From: Planctomycetaceae bacterium
Lineage (GTDB): Bacteria; Planctomycetota; Planctomycetia; Pirellulales; Pirellulaceae
Direction of reading: 5' to 3'
NCBI GenBank assembly: GCA_002724245.1
Contig: PBOG01000060.1
Span: 21,088-85,087, forward strand
DNA length: 64,000 nt
Made by a program: the position numbers and the translations under genes. Below the pieces are notes generated by a model, which was given only the letters and a program-made list of their open reading frames with translations, had not been told where the DNA came from and searched no databases. This document shows, one piece after another, positions 25,191 to 35,004 of the stretch (positions are counted from its first letter, which is position 1; every line of letters begins with the position of its first letter).

Positions 25191-27509
25191 ATGCACAAGG
25201 GTCCGCCAACATTGAGCGTCTGGATCCTGCTCACCGGTCTCACACTGCTCACCGGTACCATACCGGCAGCACCTTGGCCGTCGGCCCGCGTCTCCCATCC
25301 TGCCTCTCCAGAAACGCGTTCCTTGCTGCTCCGTGCCGACCGTTTTGTGACCCGCGGTGAGTGGGAAGAAGGCGTGAACGCGCTGCGTGTCGCAATGGAC
25401 GCACACGGAGACGAACGTATCCGGATCGGCCACGGATCGGCACAAGAACGGCTACCGAAAGAACCGCAGCTGTTTATCAGCGTGCGGCAATACTGTCACT
25501 TGAAATTGATTAACTGGTCGGTCACCGCCCCGGCTGCCCTGGCCATCTATCGCCAGCAGGTCGATCCGCTGGTGAAACAAAGGCTGCAAACCGCGTTGGC
25601 CAATCAAGAACGACATGGCCTGGCGGAGATTGCTCATCGTTTTTTTGCCAGCAGTCACGCAGACGAGGCCTTATGGCATCTGGGGGAATGGGCGCTTGAA
25701 CGTGGTGACTACAATCGGGCCCGCTGGGCGTGGGAGCGATTACACCCAGCGTTGCGTCACCGCCCTGGCGACCCTGACAAGGGCCTGCCTTTCTGGCTTG
25801 CCGTTGAGCGAAAGGACCCGAACACCGACACCCTGTCTGCTCCGACCGTCGCAGATTCGTCTCCGCGACACGGGTGGCCACTCGCCTACCCTGATTCAAA
25901 CTACCCATTGGCCGAATTGCGCGCTCGACTGTTACTGGTTTCCATTCTTGAAGGCTCTTCGCAGCGGGCGAAAACGGAATACCAATGGTACCAGCAGGTG
26001 CACTCTCTGGCTGACGGTAGCATCGCCGGGCGTCAGGGACTCCTAGTGGATCTGCTGCGGGATTTACTTGACAGATCGCATCACTGGCCTACTCCCGCGC
26101 ACAGACAAGGCTGGTCAACATTCGCTGGCAATCAAGCACGTTCGTTGGCCATCCCGCAGGCCGTCGATCTGGAACTCCGAGCGATGTGGACGGTCCAAAT
26201 CGCATCTGATCCCCTGCCCCGGCGAGTTGCGATCGAACCGCAACCTCCCTATTTCCCTGTGGTCGTCGAAGACCACGTCATTCTGCACGACGCCCAGCGC
26301 ATCCAGGCCTTCAATCTGCAAACCGGACACGCGGCATTTCCCGGGGAATTCCCCACCGAGAACGAGGATTCCAAAGCGGTGTCGTCGATCCTTTACGAGC
26401 AAGAACCCTTCACTGTAGAGAAGCAGGCCGGCAAGCCCCTCAAGCGACACTATTTTGCCCCCACACTTTACCGACACCAGGTGTTTACCGCACTGGGCTT
26501 TGCAACCACTCCTGCGCAGCAACCGTATCCCACGCCCTCGGCACAAAGCCAGCTCATCGGCTTGGACCTGAAAGCTGAAGGGCGTCTGCTACGCGGTTTT
26601 CCTCTGACCGTTCCCGAGAGTGGCTGGACCTGGGACGGACCGCCGGTTTGCGATGGAAGTCGGCTTCACGTGCCGCTACGGAAACAAACCGATACACAAT
26701 CTGAAGTCGCCCTCGCCCGCTACGATTTGGCTACAGGTCAGCAACAGGGACTGCCGGTACAAATCGCATCCAGTATGCACGCAAAACCTGCACCAAGCGT
26801 CAACTGGCCAGATAATTTGCTTTCACTCTCGAACGGCTACCTGCTCTACAACACGAACTTGGGAACGATTGCGGCTTTCGACACCGAACAGGATTCACTC
26901 AAGTGGATATTTCATTACCACCGTTCCGCACGATCTGAGAGAGCTGCGCCGAGACCTGCCGCCCTTCTGGCCCCAACTCCATGCCTCGTCCACAAGGACT
27001 TTGCCATCGTCGCCCCGCTCGATTCCGAACGGATACTGGCACTCGACGTCACAACGGGACAACTGATCTGGAGCGTACAGCGTGAAGCCGGAATGGAGCT
27101 CCTCCACCTGCTGGGAGTTGCCGGAGATCGGGTCATTGCCAGTGGCAAAGCGCTCTATGCATTCGACCTTTATTCAGGGCAGCTGCGTGCGCGGTTTCCC
27201 TCGGCTCCCGAAACCACCGTACACGGATACGGCCGCGGCTTGCTGGCCGGCAACCAGGTGTATTGGCCTACGCGCCGTGTGCTTTTCTTCCTGGACGCCA
27301 ACAGCCTGTCACCCGTGCGGCAACCCGTACACCTGGAACGCCTCGGAATCCAGGGAGGGAATCTCGTACTAGCTGGAGAGACACTACTGATCACTGGACC
27401 GCAACGCATGTCGGCGCTGCGAGGGTTACCCCTGCGCGCGGTACCTGCCCCAGCGCCGGCGGCACACCGAGCCCTCCCACTCCGCCAGACTTCCATTAAC
27501 AGGTTCTAA
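25191..27509 (+). CDS. PQQ-like beta-propeller protein with N-terminal helical repeat region
   Basis: About 772 residues. A signal peptide (PTLSVWILLTGLTLLTGTIPAA) precedes a ~250-residue alpha-helical region with TPR-like character (DEALWHLGEWALERGDYNRARWAWERL). From about residue 300 come PQQ propeller blades: QAFNLQTGHAAFP, ARYDLATGQQQG, AAFDTEQDSLKWIF, LALDVTTGQLIWSV and YAFDLYSGQLRARF. Proteins of this plan are common in planctomycetes, where the helical part may recruit partners and the propeller may sense or scaffold. The ATG at 25191 is preferred; a GTG at 25179 is possible. It ends 2 bases before moxR, so the two are co-expressed. Confidence 0.83.
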   Translation: MHKGPPTLSVWILLTGLTLLTGTIPAAPWPSARVSHPASPETRSLLLRADRFVTRGEWEEGVNALRVAMDAHGDERIRIGHGSAQERLPKEPQLFISVRQYCHLKLINWSVTAPAALAIYRQQVDPLVKQRLQTALANQERHGLAEIAHRFFASSHADEALWHLGEWALERGDYNRARWAWERLHPALRHRPGDPDKGLPFWLAVERKDPNTDTLSAPTVADSSPRHGWPLAYPDSNYPLAELRARLLLVSILEGSSQRAKTEYQWYQQVHSLADGSIAGRQGLLVDLLRDLLDRSHHWPTPAHRQGWSTFAGNQARSLAIPQAVDLELRAMWTVQIASDPLPRRVAIEPQPPYFPVVVEDHVILHDAQRIQAFNLQTGHAAFPGEFPTENEDSKAVSSILYEQEPFTVEKQAGKPLKRHYFAPTLYRHQVFTALGFATTPAQQPYPTPSAQSQLIGLDLKAEGRLLRGFPLTVPESGWTWDGPPVCDGSRLHVPLRKQTDTQSEVALARYDLATGQQQGLPVQIASSMHAKPAPSVNWPDNLLSLSNGYLLYNTNLGTIAAFDTEQDSLKWIFHYHRSARSERAAPRPAALLAPTPCLVHKDFAIVAPLDSERILALDVTTGQLIWSVQREAGMELLHLLGVAGDRVIASGKALYAFDLYSGQLRARFPSAPETTVHGYGRGLLAGNQVYWPTRRVLFFLDANSLSPVRQPVHLERLGIQGGNLVLAGETLLITGPQRMSALRGLPLRAVPAPAPAAHRALPLRQTSINRF

Positions 27510-27511
27510 GC

Positions 27512-28585
27512 ATGCTTCCCGACGACGACGTGAAGACCGTCCAAGAACTGCATCACGCTTGCCAGTCGATTCAGGCTGAAGTAGCCAAAGTGCTGGTCGG
27601 GCAACAACAAGTAATTGAAGATCTGCTGACCGCCTTGCTGTCAGGGGGCCACTGCCTGCTGGTAGGAGTCCCTGGCCTCGCCAAGACCCTGATGATCCGA
27701 TCACTAGCCAAGGCGCTGGATGTGAAATTCAACCGTATCCAATTCACCCCGGATCTAATGCCGGCAGACATCACCGGCACCGAGGTAATCCAGGAAGATC
27801 GGTCGAGTGGCCAACGCAGCTACCGTTTCCTACCTGGCCCCATTTTCGCCAATCTCGTACTGGCAGACGAAATCAATCGAACCCCACCCAAAACGCAGGC
27901 AGCCCTGCTAGAAGCAATGCAAGAACAGGGCGTCACTGTCGGTGGCGAAACCCACTCGCTCCCCGCGCCGTTCTTTGTCCTGGCAACTCAAAATCCCATC
28001 GAACAGGAAGGGACTTACCCGCTTCCCGAAGCACAGCTGGACCGATTCATGTTGCAAGTCTGGGTCGAGTATCCTGATGAAGACGACGAACTGGAGATCG
28101 TTAAACGCACCACTTCGGACGCGGAGGCCTCAATCACGCCTCTCCTCGGCGCCGACCAACTGATTCGCTTGACCTCGGTCATTCGCCGTATCCCGATCGC
28201 CGATCATATCGCACGCTACGCGTTGCGCTTGGCGCGTTGTAGCCGGCCCCACTCCACCGACGCCCCGGATTTCATCAAGGGATTCACGCTCTGGGGTGCC
28301 GGGCCCAGAGCCAGTCAATATCTTGTACTGGGTGCCAAAGCACGGGCAGTCATTCAAGGGCGTATGCACGTCGGCATCGAAGACATCCGCTCCGTCGCCG
28401 CGCCGGTACTTCGCCATCGCATCAAAACAAATTTCCACGCAGACGCTGAAGGCATCACTCCCGACGAACTCGTCCGACGCCTGCTGACACATGTGTCAGT
28501 TCAAGCCGACGCGCCTCCGGCACCCGCTGATGTCGATCGTCTGCTGCGCCCGCCCGCCACGGACGCGTCATCGCCAGCAGACTGA
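27512..28585 (+). CDS. MoxR-family AAA+ ATPase
   Basis: 357 residues. Walker A GVPGLAKT, Walker B LVLADEINRTPPKTQAALLEAMQE, sensor-1 LATQNPIEQEGTYPLPEAQLDRFML and the helical lid VLRHRIKTNF define a MoxR ATPase, a chaperone-like enzyme that helps mature or insert metal centres and extracellular complexes. MoxR genes are normally followed by DUF58 and vWA-domain genes; here the next gene is convergent and none are present, so this is an orphan MoxR working with the PQQ-propeller protein encoded 2 bases upstream. Active-site residues look intact, so ATPase activity is expected. Confidence 0.92.
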   Translation: MLPDDDVKTVQELHHACQSIQAEVAKVLVGQQQVIEDLLTALLSGGHCLLVGVPGLAKTLMIRSLAKALDVKFNRIQFTPDLMPADITGTEVIQEDRSSGQRSYRFLPGPIFANLVLADEINRTPPKTQAALLEAMQEQGVTVGGETHSLPAPFFVLATQNPIEQEGTYPLPEAQLDRFMLQVWVEYPDEDDELEIVKRTTSDAEASITPLLGADQLIRLTSVIRRIPIADHIARYALRLARCSRPHSTDAPDFIKGFTLWGAGPRASQYLVLGAKARAVIQGRMHVGIEDIRSVAAPVLRHRIKTNFHADAEGITPDELVRRLLTHVSVQADAPPAPADVDRLLRPPATDASSPAD

Positions 28586-28607
28586 AGCGGTCAGTGCACA
28601 GCAAACC

Positions 28608-30704
28608 TCAAGGATTGCCAGCATCCTTGCCCGCAGACTGATGCAAAGACTGCAAGTAATGCCAAAGTGCGTCAAACTGGCGAATGGCATCACCTTCGTA
28701 GTACTGCCGTAAACTGGTCTGCTTCCCATCGGGAGCAAATCGCAGCATCTTGGTTGCAGGATCGATGCGTTGTGGATTGAGCATCCAGCGTCCATAGTAC
28801 GAGCGTCTCAGTCGCTGCGCGACGTGTATCAAGTTCGTACTGCGTGCGTCAAACGGTGCCTGTGGCTGTCGATTCCCAATCGGATGGCAACGATGACACG
28901 ACATCCCAGTGTCCATTGCCGCCAGCTGCGCTCCAACAGCTGCCTTGCGAGGATCTACCTCGATGCGCAAAGCAGGCTCGGGGCCGTAGCCATGCTGCAC
29001 TGCCAGTCCTCGCGACAACCACTTCGCGCGCGACACAAAAGCCGGCATTTGAATCCGTAGATGCTCACGTGCCCGGTAACCGAGTTGCCCAGCCAGAAGG
29101 CGGCGAGTCCAGTCACTGCGCAACTTATCTCCCACCCAGGTCAAGTCCGGAATTGCTTCGGGCGGATGGCCTCCCACTGCCTCCTCATCAAGGATGTAAC
29201 CCAATGAAGACTGCTCGCCATCCAACTGGTGACACGTAGTGCAACGCAAAGACTGAACTTGCCGTTGAGCAAACTCGCCCGCGACCCCACGCCGCCACGC
29301 CTGCGGCCCCACTTGTAACGCGGCCGCAATGGCCATACGCCCGGCCTTATCCAATGCAAATGCAGGGACTCCGATAGCCGAAACATCAGGCAAAAGACAC
29401 CCCGCCTTCGCTGCTGTCCCTTTCTCGCTCCACAATACGCGTGCGACCGCGGGAAGACGCTTCTGAACTGCCGTGAGATGGCACTGCTGACATCCCAAAC
29501 TCGTAAAGAGCTTCTCGCCATGGGCTGCCACCCCTGCGGCACGCACGGCAACACGTCCCTTCGAATTCTCTCTCAGAAATATTTCCAGATCGGCTGCTTC
29601 CATTAACGTCAAACCCAGATTCGGCATGGCGGTCCAAGCGTAATGTTGTTCCGGATCGACAAGAAATCGCGCCAGCGCACCCGCATGAAATTTGGCCGCC
29701 ACAAAATGCAAAGACAGCCGCTCCCACTCATCGGACTCACCGGGTGGACTAAATCGATGGCAACCGATGCAACCACGGTCTTCAAAGAGCGCTTCGCCAC
29801 GTTCGACAGACCCCGCCCCCACATCCTTATCTGTTACCTTTCGCGGACTCTGCGTCAACAAATACGCAACCAGGTCAACTGCCTGACGCTCGGCCAATTC
29901 GGCTGGCAAGCCATGCAACAGTCGTGGCATGCTGGTTCGATTTCGCAATCGCTGGGGATCCAGGATCCAATCCACAATCCAGTCGGCACGAAGTCGGCCA
30001 GCTCCTGCCAACAGGTCGGGCGCGCGGCGATTCAACTCCGGCATACCCCCTATCTCATGCCTCTGCAGTCCTTTATGACAATCAAAACAGTGAAAACGGG
30101 CAGCCAGAAACCGTCCCCGGCGAACCTGCTGTCCCCTCTGCAACCCAGGCGTTGCGCCATCACAAAGCAGCCGCTGCGGCGTTATCGGTTCGCGAGCAAA
30201 ATCGTTTCCCGACCAGTCGACTCGCAATTGCGCCGCGCCGGTCGATAAGCTCCGATAGCGGATCCGCAAATGGTTGTAACCTCGCAACAGATCAGCCCGC
30301 TGCGGCGGCAAACGTCCCAGGTCCCCAGCAGCCTCTTCCCAGACACGCACACCGTTAATCTCCATCGAGACCTGACCACGCCCAGACAAGTAGAACTGGT
30401 AGGACCCTTTAAGACGCAGCTTGAGATACCCGGACCATTCCACCGTAAACGGCCCTGGTGCGAGCAAGGCCGCCGGCGTTTCGCCGCGGGCCACAGCAAG
30501 CGTGGGAAGGCGATCGACACGCGTATCCTCACGCTGCGTTTGACGCTGGTCCAGCGAGTGGAAAACCGCTTGCAGACCGGGGATCAGGCGGGCACGCAGG
30601 TCCTTAGGAAGACGTCCAGGCCGTAGCGTTTGAAAACCAGATGCCTGTCCCGTCACGAGGACAGTCACGATCAAGCCGCAACAACAAATCGCACGTCGAC
30701 ACAT
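28608..30704 (-). CDS. Pentahaem cytochrome c domain protein with PA14-like N-terminal module
   Basis: 698 residues with a signal peptide. Residues ~45-180 look like a PA14/carbohydrate-binding beta module (FTVEWSGYLKLRLKGSYQFYLSGRGQVSMEINGVRVWE). After it come five haem c sites: CFDCH, CIGCH, CQQCH, CTTCH and CHRCH, arranged as cytochrome-c domains with distal Met segments such as TSMPRLLHGL and AMPNLGLT. The plan matches the planctomycete 'PSCyt'-type exported cytochromes thought to link electron transfer to polymer breakdown. No DUF1553 domain is fused. It is convergent to moxR (22 bases apart) and divergent from a methyltransferase. Confidence 0.85.
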   Translation of the reverse strand: MCRRAICCCGLIVTVLVTGQASGFQTLRPGRLPKDLRARLIPGLQAVFHSLDQRQTQREDTRVDRLPTLAVARGETPAALLAPGPFTVEWSGYLKLRLKGSYQFYLSGRGQVSMEINGVRVWEEAAGDLGRLPPQRADLLRGYNHLRIRYRSLSTGAAQLRVDWSGNDFAREPITPQRLLCDGATPGLQRGQQVRRGRFLAARFHCFDCHKGLQRHEIGGMPELNRRAPDLLAGAGRLRADWIVDWILDPQRLRNRTSMPRLLHGLPAELAERQAVDLVAYLLTQSPRKVTDKDVGAGSVERGEALFEDRGCIGCHRFSPPGESDEWERLSLHFVAAKFHAGALARFLVDPEQHYAWTAMPNLGLTLMEAADLEIFLRENSKGRVAVRAAGVAAHGEKLFTSLGCQQCHLTAVQKRLPAVARVLWSEKGTAAKAGCLLPDVSAIGVPAFALDKAGRMAIAAALQVGPQAWRRGVAGEFAQRQVQSLRCTTCHQLDGEQSSLGYILDEEAVGGHPPEAIPDLTWVGDKLRSDWTRRLLAGQLGYRAREHLRIQMPAFVSRAKWLSRGLAVQHGYGPEPALRIEVDPRKAAVGAQLAAMDTGMSCHRCHPIGNRQPQAPFDARSTNLIHVAQRLRRSYYGRWMLNPQRIDPATKMLRFAPDGKQTSLRQYYEGDAIRQFDALWHYLQSLHQSAGKDAGNP

Positions 30705-30979
30705 GTTGACCGAACATCTCTTTCATCAGGGTGGACGCAAATCAGGTCTTACCGTGCCCTCATCTCAAGCATAACAATAAACGGTGTCTCGAAATAGCTA
30801 CTGGAATACTGCCTCCGCCGCCACGTCTGATTTACATCCACGCGGGTTGGGCTACGCTGTATTAGCTTCCGGATTACGCTCCCTGGCTCGTCCGACCAAT
30901 CGACAACATCCGGGGATCGAGTTTTGCGTTTTCCCTGACAAGATCTTACGTCTTTCCTGCCAACAAGCCGTGCACAACG

Positions 30980-31555
30980 ATGCCCGAATCGGACCGTAAA
31001 AAGTGGGACCACAAATACCTTGTATCAACCGGTCCGGCAACGCAACCCTCGTCCTTGATTACCGCATTGGCGTCACACCTTCCGACGACAGGTCGCGCAC
31101 TTGATATCGCAGGGGGGGCAGGACGTCACGCGATTTGGCTGGCGCAGCGAGGCCTTCAGTCGACTCTGGTCGACGTCTCCCAGGCAGGTCTGCAGATTGC
31201 ACAACAACGTGCCGACGAAGCGAGCGTCTCGCTGACCACTCTCCAACTCGACCTTGAACAAGCTGCGTTCCCCGCCGGCCCTTGGGACCTGCTGCTCTCC
31301 TCACATTACCTGCAGCGTTCGCTATTTCCGCTCTACCCGCAACACTTAAGGCCGGGGGGAATCCTGATCTGTTTGCAACCGACGCTCACAAACCTGGAGC
31401 GACACCCTAAACCATCGGCTCGATTTCTTTTGCAGCCGGAAGAACTGCCCGAGCTAGTACCCGATCTGGAAATACTCCACTACCGCGAAGGCTGGCTGGA
31501 AGGGAACCGGCACGAGGCCATCCTGGCAGCTCGGAAACCTTGTGATCCAGGTTGA
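30980..31555 (+). CDS. Class I SAM-dependent methyltransferase (TehB/thiopurine-type)
   Basis: 191 residues. The N-terminus KKWDHKY is typical of TehB-like small methyltransferases; the SAM site is ALDIAGGAGRHAIWLAQRG with the acidic strand STLVDVSQAGLQIA. LQLDLEQAAFPAGPWDLLLSSHYLQRSLFP and LRPGGILICLQPT complete the Rossmann core. Substrate cannot be told from sequence; relatives act on tellurite, selenite, thiols or nickel chelates. A volatilising selenium role would be attractive given the selenoprotein in this window, but there is no direct evidence. The next gene is convergent. Confidence 0.82.
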   Translation: MPESDRKKWDHKYLVSTGPATQPSSLITALASHLPTTGRALDIAGGAGRHAIWLAQRGLQSTLVDVSQAGLQIAQQRADEASVSLTTLQLDLEQAAFPAGPWDLLLSSHYLQRSLFPLYPQHLRPGGILICLQPTLTNLERHPKPSARFLLQPEELPELVPDLEILHYREGWLEGNRHEAILAARKPCDPG

Positions 31556-31595
31556 ACGACGGTGCGGCTCACCTGCGCCAAATCAGGCCGCGATT

Positions 31596-32414
31596 TCAGG
31601 GCGACGCCAGCCCTAACAACTTGCGGAGGGCGGTCAACGCGATCTCACCAAACTGCAACGCTGGAATCTGCGCAAGCTGTGGATTCATTAACTCAATCGA
31701 AACGCAACCACTGTATTTGATTTCAACGAGACGGTGAAGAACCGGCTGCAAATCAACGATCCCATCACCCGGCAAGATCCGATCACGATCCGATGCCAGC
31801 TCACGGGCCTGGTCGCCGATGTCGGCCAATTGAACGTGAAACAAATTCTCTGTCGTCAAATAACTTAAATCGGCTTCTTTACTCGGTCCCACGTAATAGT
31901 GAAACGAGTCAAGGCAAATTCCCAAGTGCGGGCTGCCAACTTCTTCCAGTAACGCCACCGCAGTCTGTAGATTGTTACCAATTGCAGCACCTGCCTGCGG
32001 TTCCAGAGCCAGCCTGACTCCTAGCGGCCCCGCCAACTGCGCCGCTTCCAGCAGCGAATGCCGGACTCGCTCCAGATCGGTTGCCGTCAGCGGGTGGGGA
32101 ACATCACAGGCCACCACCAGCGTCTCTACTTCAAGGAGCTGGCACAGCTGCAACCGTTCGGCAAACAACTGCCAGGCAGCGCGTCTGGCATCTCCCTGAC
32201 TCGTCAACAAACCACCGTGAAAACTCGCCACAGGGGCGTTCATCCCGTGTTCTTCCAGCAACCGTTGCAGGGCAGGTACTGACTCCGTTTCGAGATAAGA
32301 TTCGACTTTAGTAAGCCACAGCTCCAGGCTGTCGCACTTGCCGGCTGCATAGTCTTCGACATCCCGATCCAGAGGAGAATTCAGTGAGCAAACTTGTGAC
32401 AATGTGGGACGCAT
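31596..32414 (-). CDS. Sugar phosphate isomerase/epimerase (xylose isomerase-like TIM barrel)
   Basis: 272 residues with the AP-endonuclease-2 barrel pattern: SLELWLTKVESYL, ASFHGGLLTSQGDARRAAWQL, ALEPQAGAAIGNN, LGICLDSFHYYVGPS (metal ligand Asp/His), FHVQLADI and CVSIELMNPQ (metal ligand Glu). The family isomerises or epimerises keto-sugars or inositol derivatives; substrate unknown. It is related to the protein at 51729-52547, sharing the FH(Y/F)-G-P and LVQLAD-type elements. Starts at ATG 32414, divergent from the second DUF1501 gene, with 184 bases between. Confidence 0.85.
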   Translation of the reverse strand: MRPTLSQVCSLNSPLDRDVEDYAAGKCDSLELWLTKVESYLETESVPALQRLLEEHGMNAPVASFHGGLLTSQGDARRAAWQLFAERLQLCQLLEVETLVVACDVPHPLTATDLERVRHSLLEAAQLAGPLGVRLALEPQAGAAIGNNLQTAVALLEEVGSPHLGICLDSFHYYVGPSKEADLSYLTTENLFHVQLADIGDQARELASDRDRILPGDGIVDLQPVLHRLVEIKYSGCVSIELMNPQLAQIPALQFGEIALTALRKLLGLASP

Positions 32415-32598
32415 AGGAGAACACCGTTGAAGACTTCAAATTGGCCGGACGGCCAAACAGAGCCCACCGGCACCGAAACCACAGCCAATGGTTGCCGGCC
32501 CCCGACGGGCGGGACGAAACGGCCCAGGTTGTTTGATTCGATCAACCGCTGTGGAGTATGATCGTGAGAGACGAAACCAACAACCAACGAGCAGGCAA

Positions 32599-33933
32599 AT
32601 GATCGAAATCGGCGGGTTTCGGACCGGGTGCGGCGGAAAGATCACGCGTCGATCGTTGCTTCGAGCATCATTCGCGACACCCTTCACAGGTTTACTTCAA
32701 TCGCCAACGCTGGCTGGAGAAAACAACGCTAAATCGGTCATCCTGCTTTGGCTGTGGGGAGGCCCCAGTCACCTCGACACCTTTGACCCCAAACCGCGTG
32801 CCCCAGTCGAAATACGCGGACCTTTTAGCCCAATCGCAACGCAGACGCCCGGTTTGCAGTTCACCGAATTGCTGCCGTTGCTGGCAAGCCGGTCACAACG
32901 TTTTTCCGTAGTCCGTACCAATACCAACCTCACCAATGTACACCGCGTCGCCGGTTCTATTGCTTTGACCGGAAGCGAAGGGCGCAATGGCGATAATGAC
33001 TACGCGCCCAATTTTGGCTCTGTTATTCAGAGGGTTCACCCTGCCGCTGGCGAATTGCCGCCTTTTGTGGCCGTCACCCCGGGTAAGCTGAGAACCGCGA
33101 TTGGGCCACTAAAAGGATATGGCGGCGGACGCTGGGGAAATTCCTACGACCCGTTCCCGGTCCAGTGCAGTGATCGCGGCGAGGTCCATCTACCTACACT
33201 AAAACTACTTGAAGGATTGAGCTTGGCGCGGCTTGACGACCGCCGACGCCTATTGCGTGAACTCGATCAGCTGACTCGAAGCGGTGAACAATCCCGACCA
33301 GAGCAATGGACTGCCCAGCATCAGAAGGCTTTCCGTCTGCTTGCATCTGCCGCAGGTAGACGCGCCTTTGATCTGTCTGCAGAACCCGCTCGGGTACGTG
33401 CCAGCTACGGGCGATCGCAGTTTGGCCAAAGCTGTCTGCTGGCACGCCGCCTCGTCGAAACAGGCGTCCCCTACATCCAGGTCAACTGGAGCAAGTGGGT
33501 CGAAAACATTTACGACGGGCGTACGGATTTTGGCTGGGACACACATTGGCTGAATTTTGAACACCTCGCAGATCGCCACGCGCCAATTCTGGATCGCGCA
33601 CTGTCTGCCCTGCTCGATGACCTTGCTGAGCGAGGCCTCCTGGCAGATACGCTTGTGCTGGCAATGGGTGAGTTCGGACGGACCCCCAAGATCTCCGACA
33701 ATGGTGGCCGTGATCACTGGGCCCGGTGCTATAGCTCGCTCTGGGCAGGCGGGGGAATCCAACCAGGACGTGTCGTCGGCAGTAGCGACGCTCGAGGCTA
33801 CGACCCTGTGACAGGTGGCATTGGGCCCGATCGCGTCGGTGCCACATTGTTGGAGCGCGCGGGAATCACCTCAGCGCAACGCGCTGCCTTGAACGTGCTG
33901 CCCAACGCACAGGCCATTGAAGGGCTCGTATGA
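32599..33933 (+). CDS. DUF1501 protein (Tat-exported)
   Basis: About 444 residues. Twin-arginine leader ITRRSLLRASFATPFTGLL, then VILLWLWGGPSHLDTFDPKP, DTHWLNFEHLADRHAPILDRAL, LADTLVLAMGEFGRTPKISDNGGRDHW and SLWAGGGIQPGRVVGSSDARGY, all DUF1501 landmarks. Start chosen at the ATG at 32599 directly before the leader with GCAGG upstream; the frame is open from 32488 but that part lacks conservation. Its stop overlaps the start of the PD40 propeller gene (ATGA), so the pair is co-translated. It differs in detail from the DUF1501 protein at 23497, so it is not a recent duplicate. Confidence 0.87.
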   Translation: MIEIGGFRTGCGGKITRRSLLRASFATPFTGLLQSPTLAGENNAKSVILLWLWGGPSHLDTFDPKPRAPVEIRGPFSPIATQTPGLQFTELLPLLASRSQRFSVVRTNTNLTNVHRVAGSIALTGSEGRNGDNDYAPNFGSVIQRVHPAAGELPPFVAVTPGKLRTAIGPLKGYGGGRWGNSYDPFPVQCSDRGEVHLPTLKLLEGLSLARLDDRRRLLRELDQLTRSGEQSRPEQWTAQHQKAFRLLASAAGRRAFDLSAEPARVRASYGRSQFGQSCLLARRLVETGVPYIQVNWSKWVENIYDGRTDFGWDTHWLNFEHLADRHAPILDRALSALLDDLAERGLLADTLVLAMGEFGRTPKISDNGGRDHWARCYSSLWAGGGIQPGRVVGSSDARGYDPVTGGIGPDRVGATLLERAGITSAQRAALNVLPNAQAIEGLV

Positions 33934-34979
33934 TCGCGATTTCCGCATTTTCGTCGGAACCCAGGGGCCGTCCTGCAAGTACGATGCGTGATGCATGGCA
34001 GTCTTCCGGAACCATCTCGATCACAGAATCCGCGGCGGTCTGTCTGCCTGGACTCGGAGGCGGCTCCCAACACGTCTGCCACCATCCACCGTCTGCCTGC
34101 TACCGGGCTCTCTTCTCTCGCATTCTCTGTCTTCTCTTGGCGTTGCTGATCACAGTTACCAGCCCAGCAACGGCCCGAAGTGACGATCCGCCCCGACAAT
34201 TAACTTTCGATGGGCGTCTGAAGCGGGACCCGGTCTTTGTTAACCAGGGTCGAGAAATTATCTACGCAGTCCAAAACGGCAAACCGCGACTCGTGCTGTA
34301 TCGGCTGCGGCTCTCCGATGGACATACAGAGCGCCTTCATCCCGACTCACCTCTGCCAGAATTTCGCCCCGTTTACTCCCGAGACGAAGCGACGTTCGCC
34401 TATCTGCAAATGACCGGCAACGACCGTCTGACAGTCCAAGTCCGTCGCGTTGGTATGCCCCAACCTTTGATTGTCAAACCGACCGCCGCTGTCATCTGGC
34501 ATGCGGCACTGACCCCGGACGGCCAAAACCTGCTTTACGCTTCCTCTGGACAGCTCCGCATCTACCCGCTGTCCGGTGGAAAAGAACGCACCTTGACCCA
34601 AACCGAGGGACGCAATAACTGGCCTAGTGTTTCTCCCAATGGCCGTCAGGTCGTCTTCGGCTCAAGTCGACTTGGCAACTATGACCTATTCACATTAGAC
34701 CTCACCCAAAAGACAACCCGCCGTTTAACGACCAACGCATCGATGGACGTTCGTCCCAACTGGTCACCTGACGGAACACAAATCGCTTTCGTCAGTACGC
34801 GACACAGAAACTACGAAATCTATCTTATTGGTCGTGACGGCAACGGGCTGACCCGAGTCACGCATAACCCAGAACGGGACGACTACCCCGCCTGGCACCC
34901 TGACGGCCAACATCTCGTATCGGTAAGCCAACGCGACGGGCAGACAGACCTCTTCCTGCACTCACTCGCGCCGCGCTAA
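33930..34979 (+). CDS. PD40/TolB-like beta-propeller protein
   Basis: 349 residues if the ATG overlapping the previous stop is used. The signal peptide-like segment (LFSRILCLLLALLITVTSPATARS) begins only near residue 60, so translation may start further in at a non-ATG codon; I could not identify one with a good ribosome site. The mature part holds four to five PD40 blades: LTPDGQNLLYASSG, VSPNGRQVVFGSSRLGNYDLF, WSPDGTQIAFVSTRHRNYEIYL and WHPDGQHLVSVSQRDGQTDLF. TolB-like blades bind peptides or act as scaffolds in the periplasm. Translationally coupled to the DUF1501 gene, so both proteins probably act in the same export-dependent process. Confidence 0.8.
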   Translation: MIAISAFSSEPRGRPASTMRDAWQSSGTISITESAAVCLPGLGGGSQHVCHHPPSACYRALFSRILCLLLALLITVTSPATARSDDPPRQLTFDGRLKRDPVFVNQGREIIYAVQNGKPRLVLYRLRLSDGHTERLHPDSPLPEFRPVYSRDEATFAYLQMTGNDRLTVQVRRVGMPQPLIVKPTAAVIWHAALTPDGQNLLYASSGQLRIYPLSGGKERTLTQTEGRNNWPSVSPNGRQVVFGSSRLGNYDLFTLDLTQKTTRRLTTNASMDVRPNWSPDGTQIAFVSTRHRNYEIYLIGRDGNGLTRVTHNPERDDYPAWHPDGQHLVSVSQRDGQTDLFLHSLAPR

Positions 34980-35004
34980 CTCCCTCTAACTGGCCGCGTC
35001 AGAC

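Noticed and set aside
30980..31555. Selenium-volatilising methyltransferase linked to the selenoprotein
   Set aside because: TehB-like family allows many substrates and the gene lies 9 kb from the selenoprotein with no operon link.
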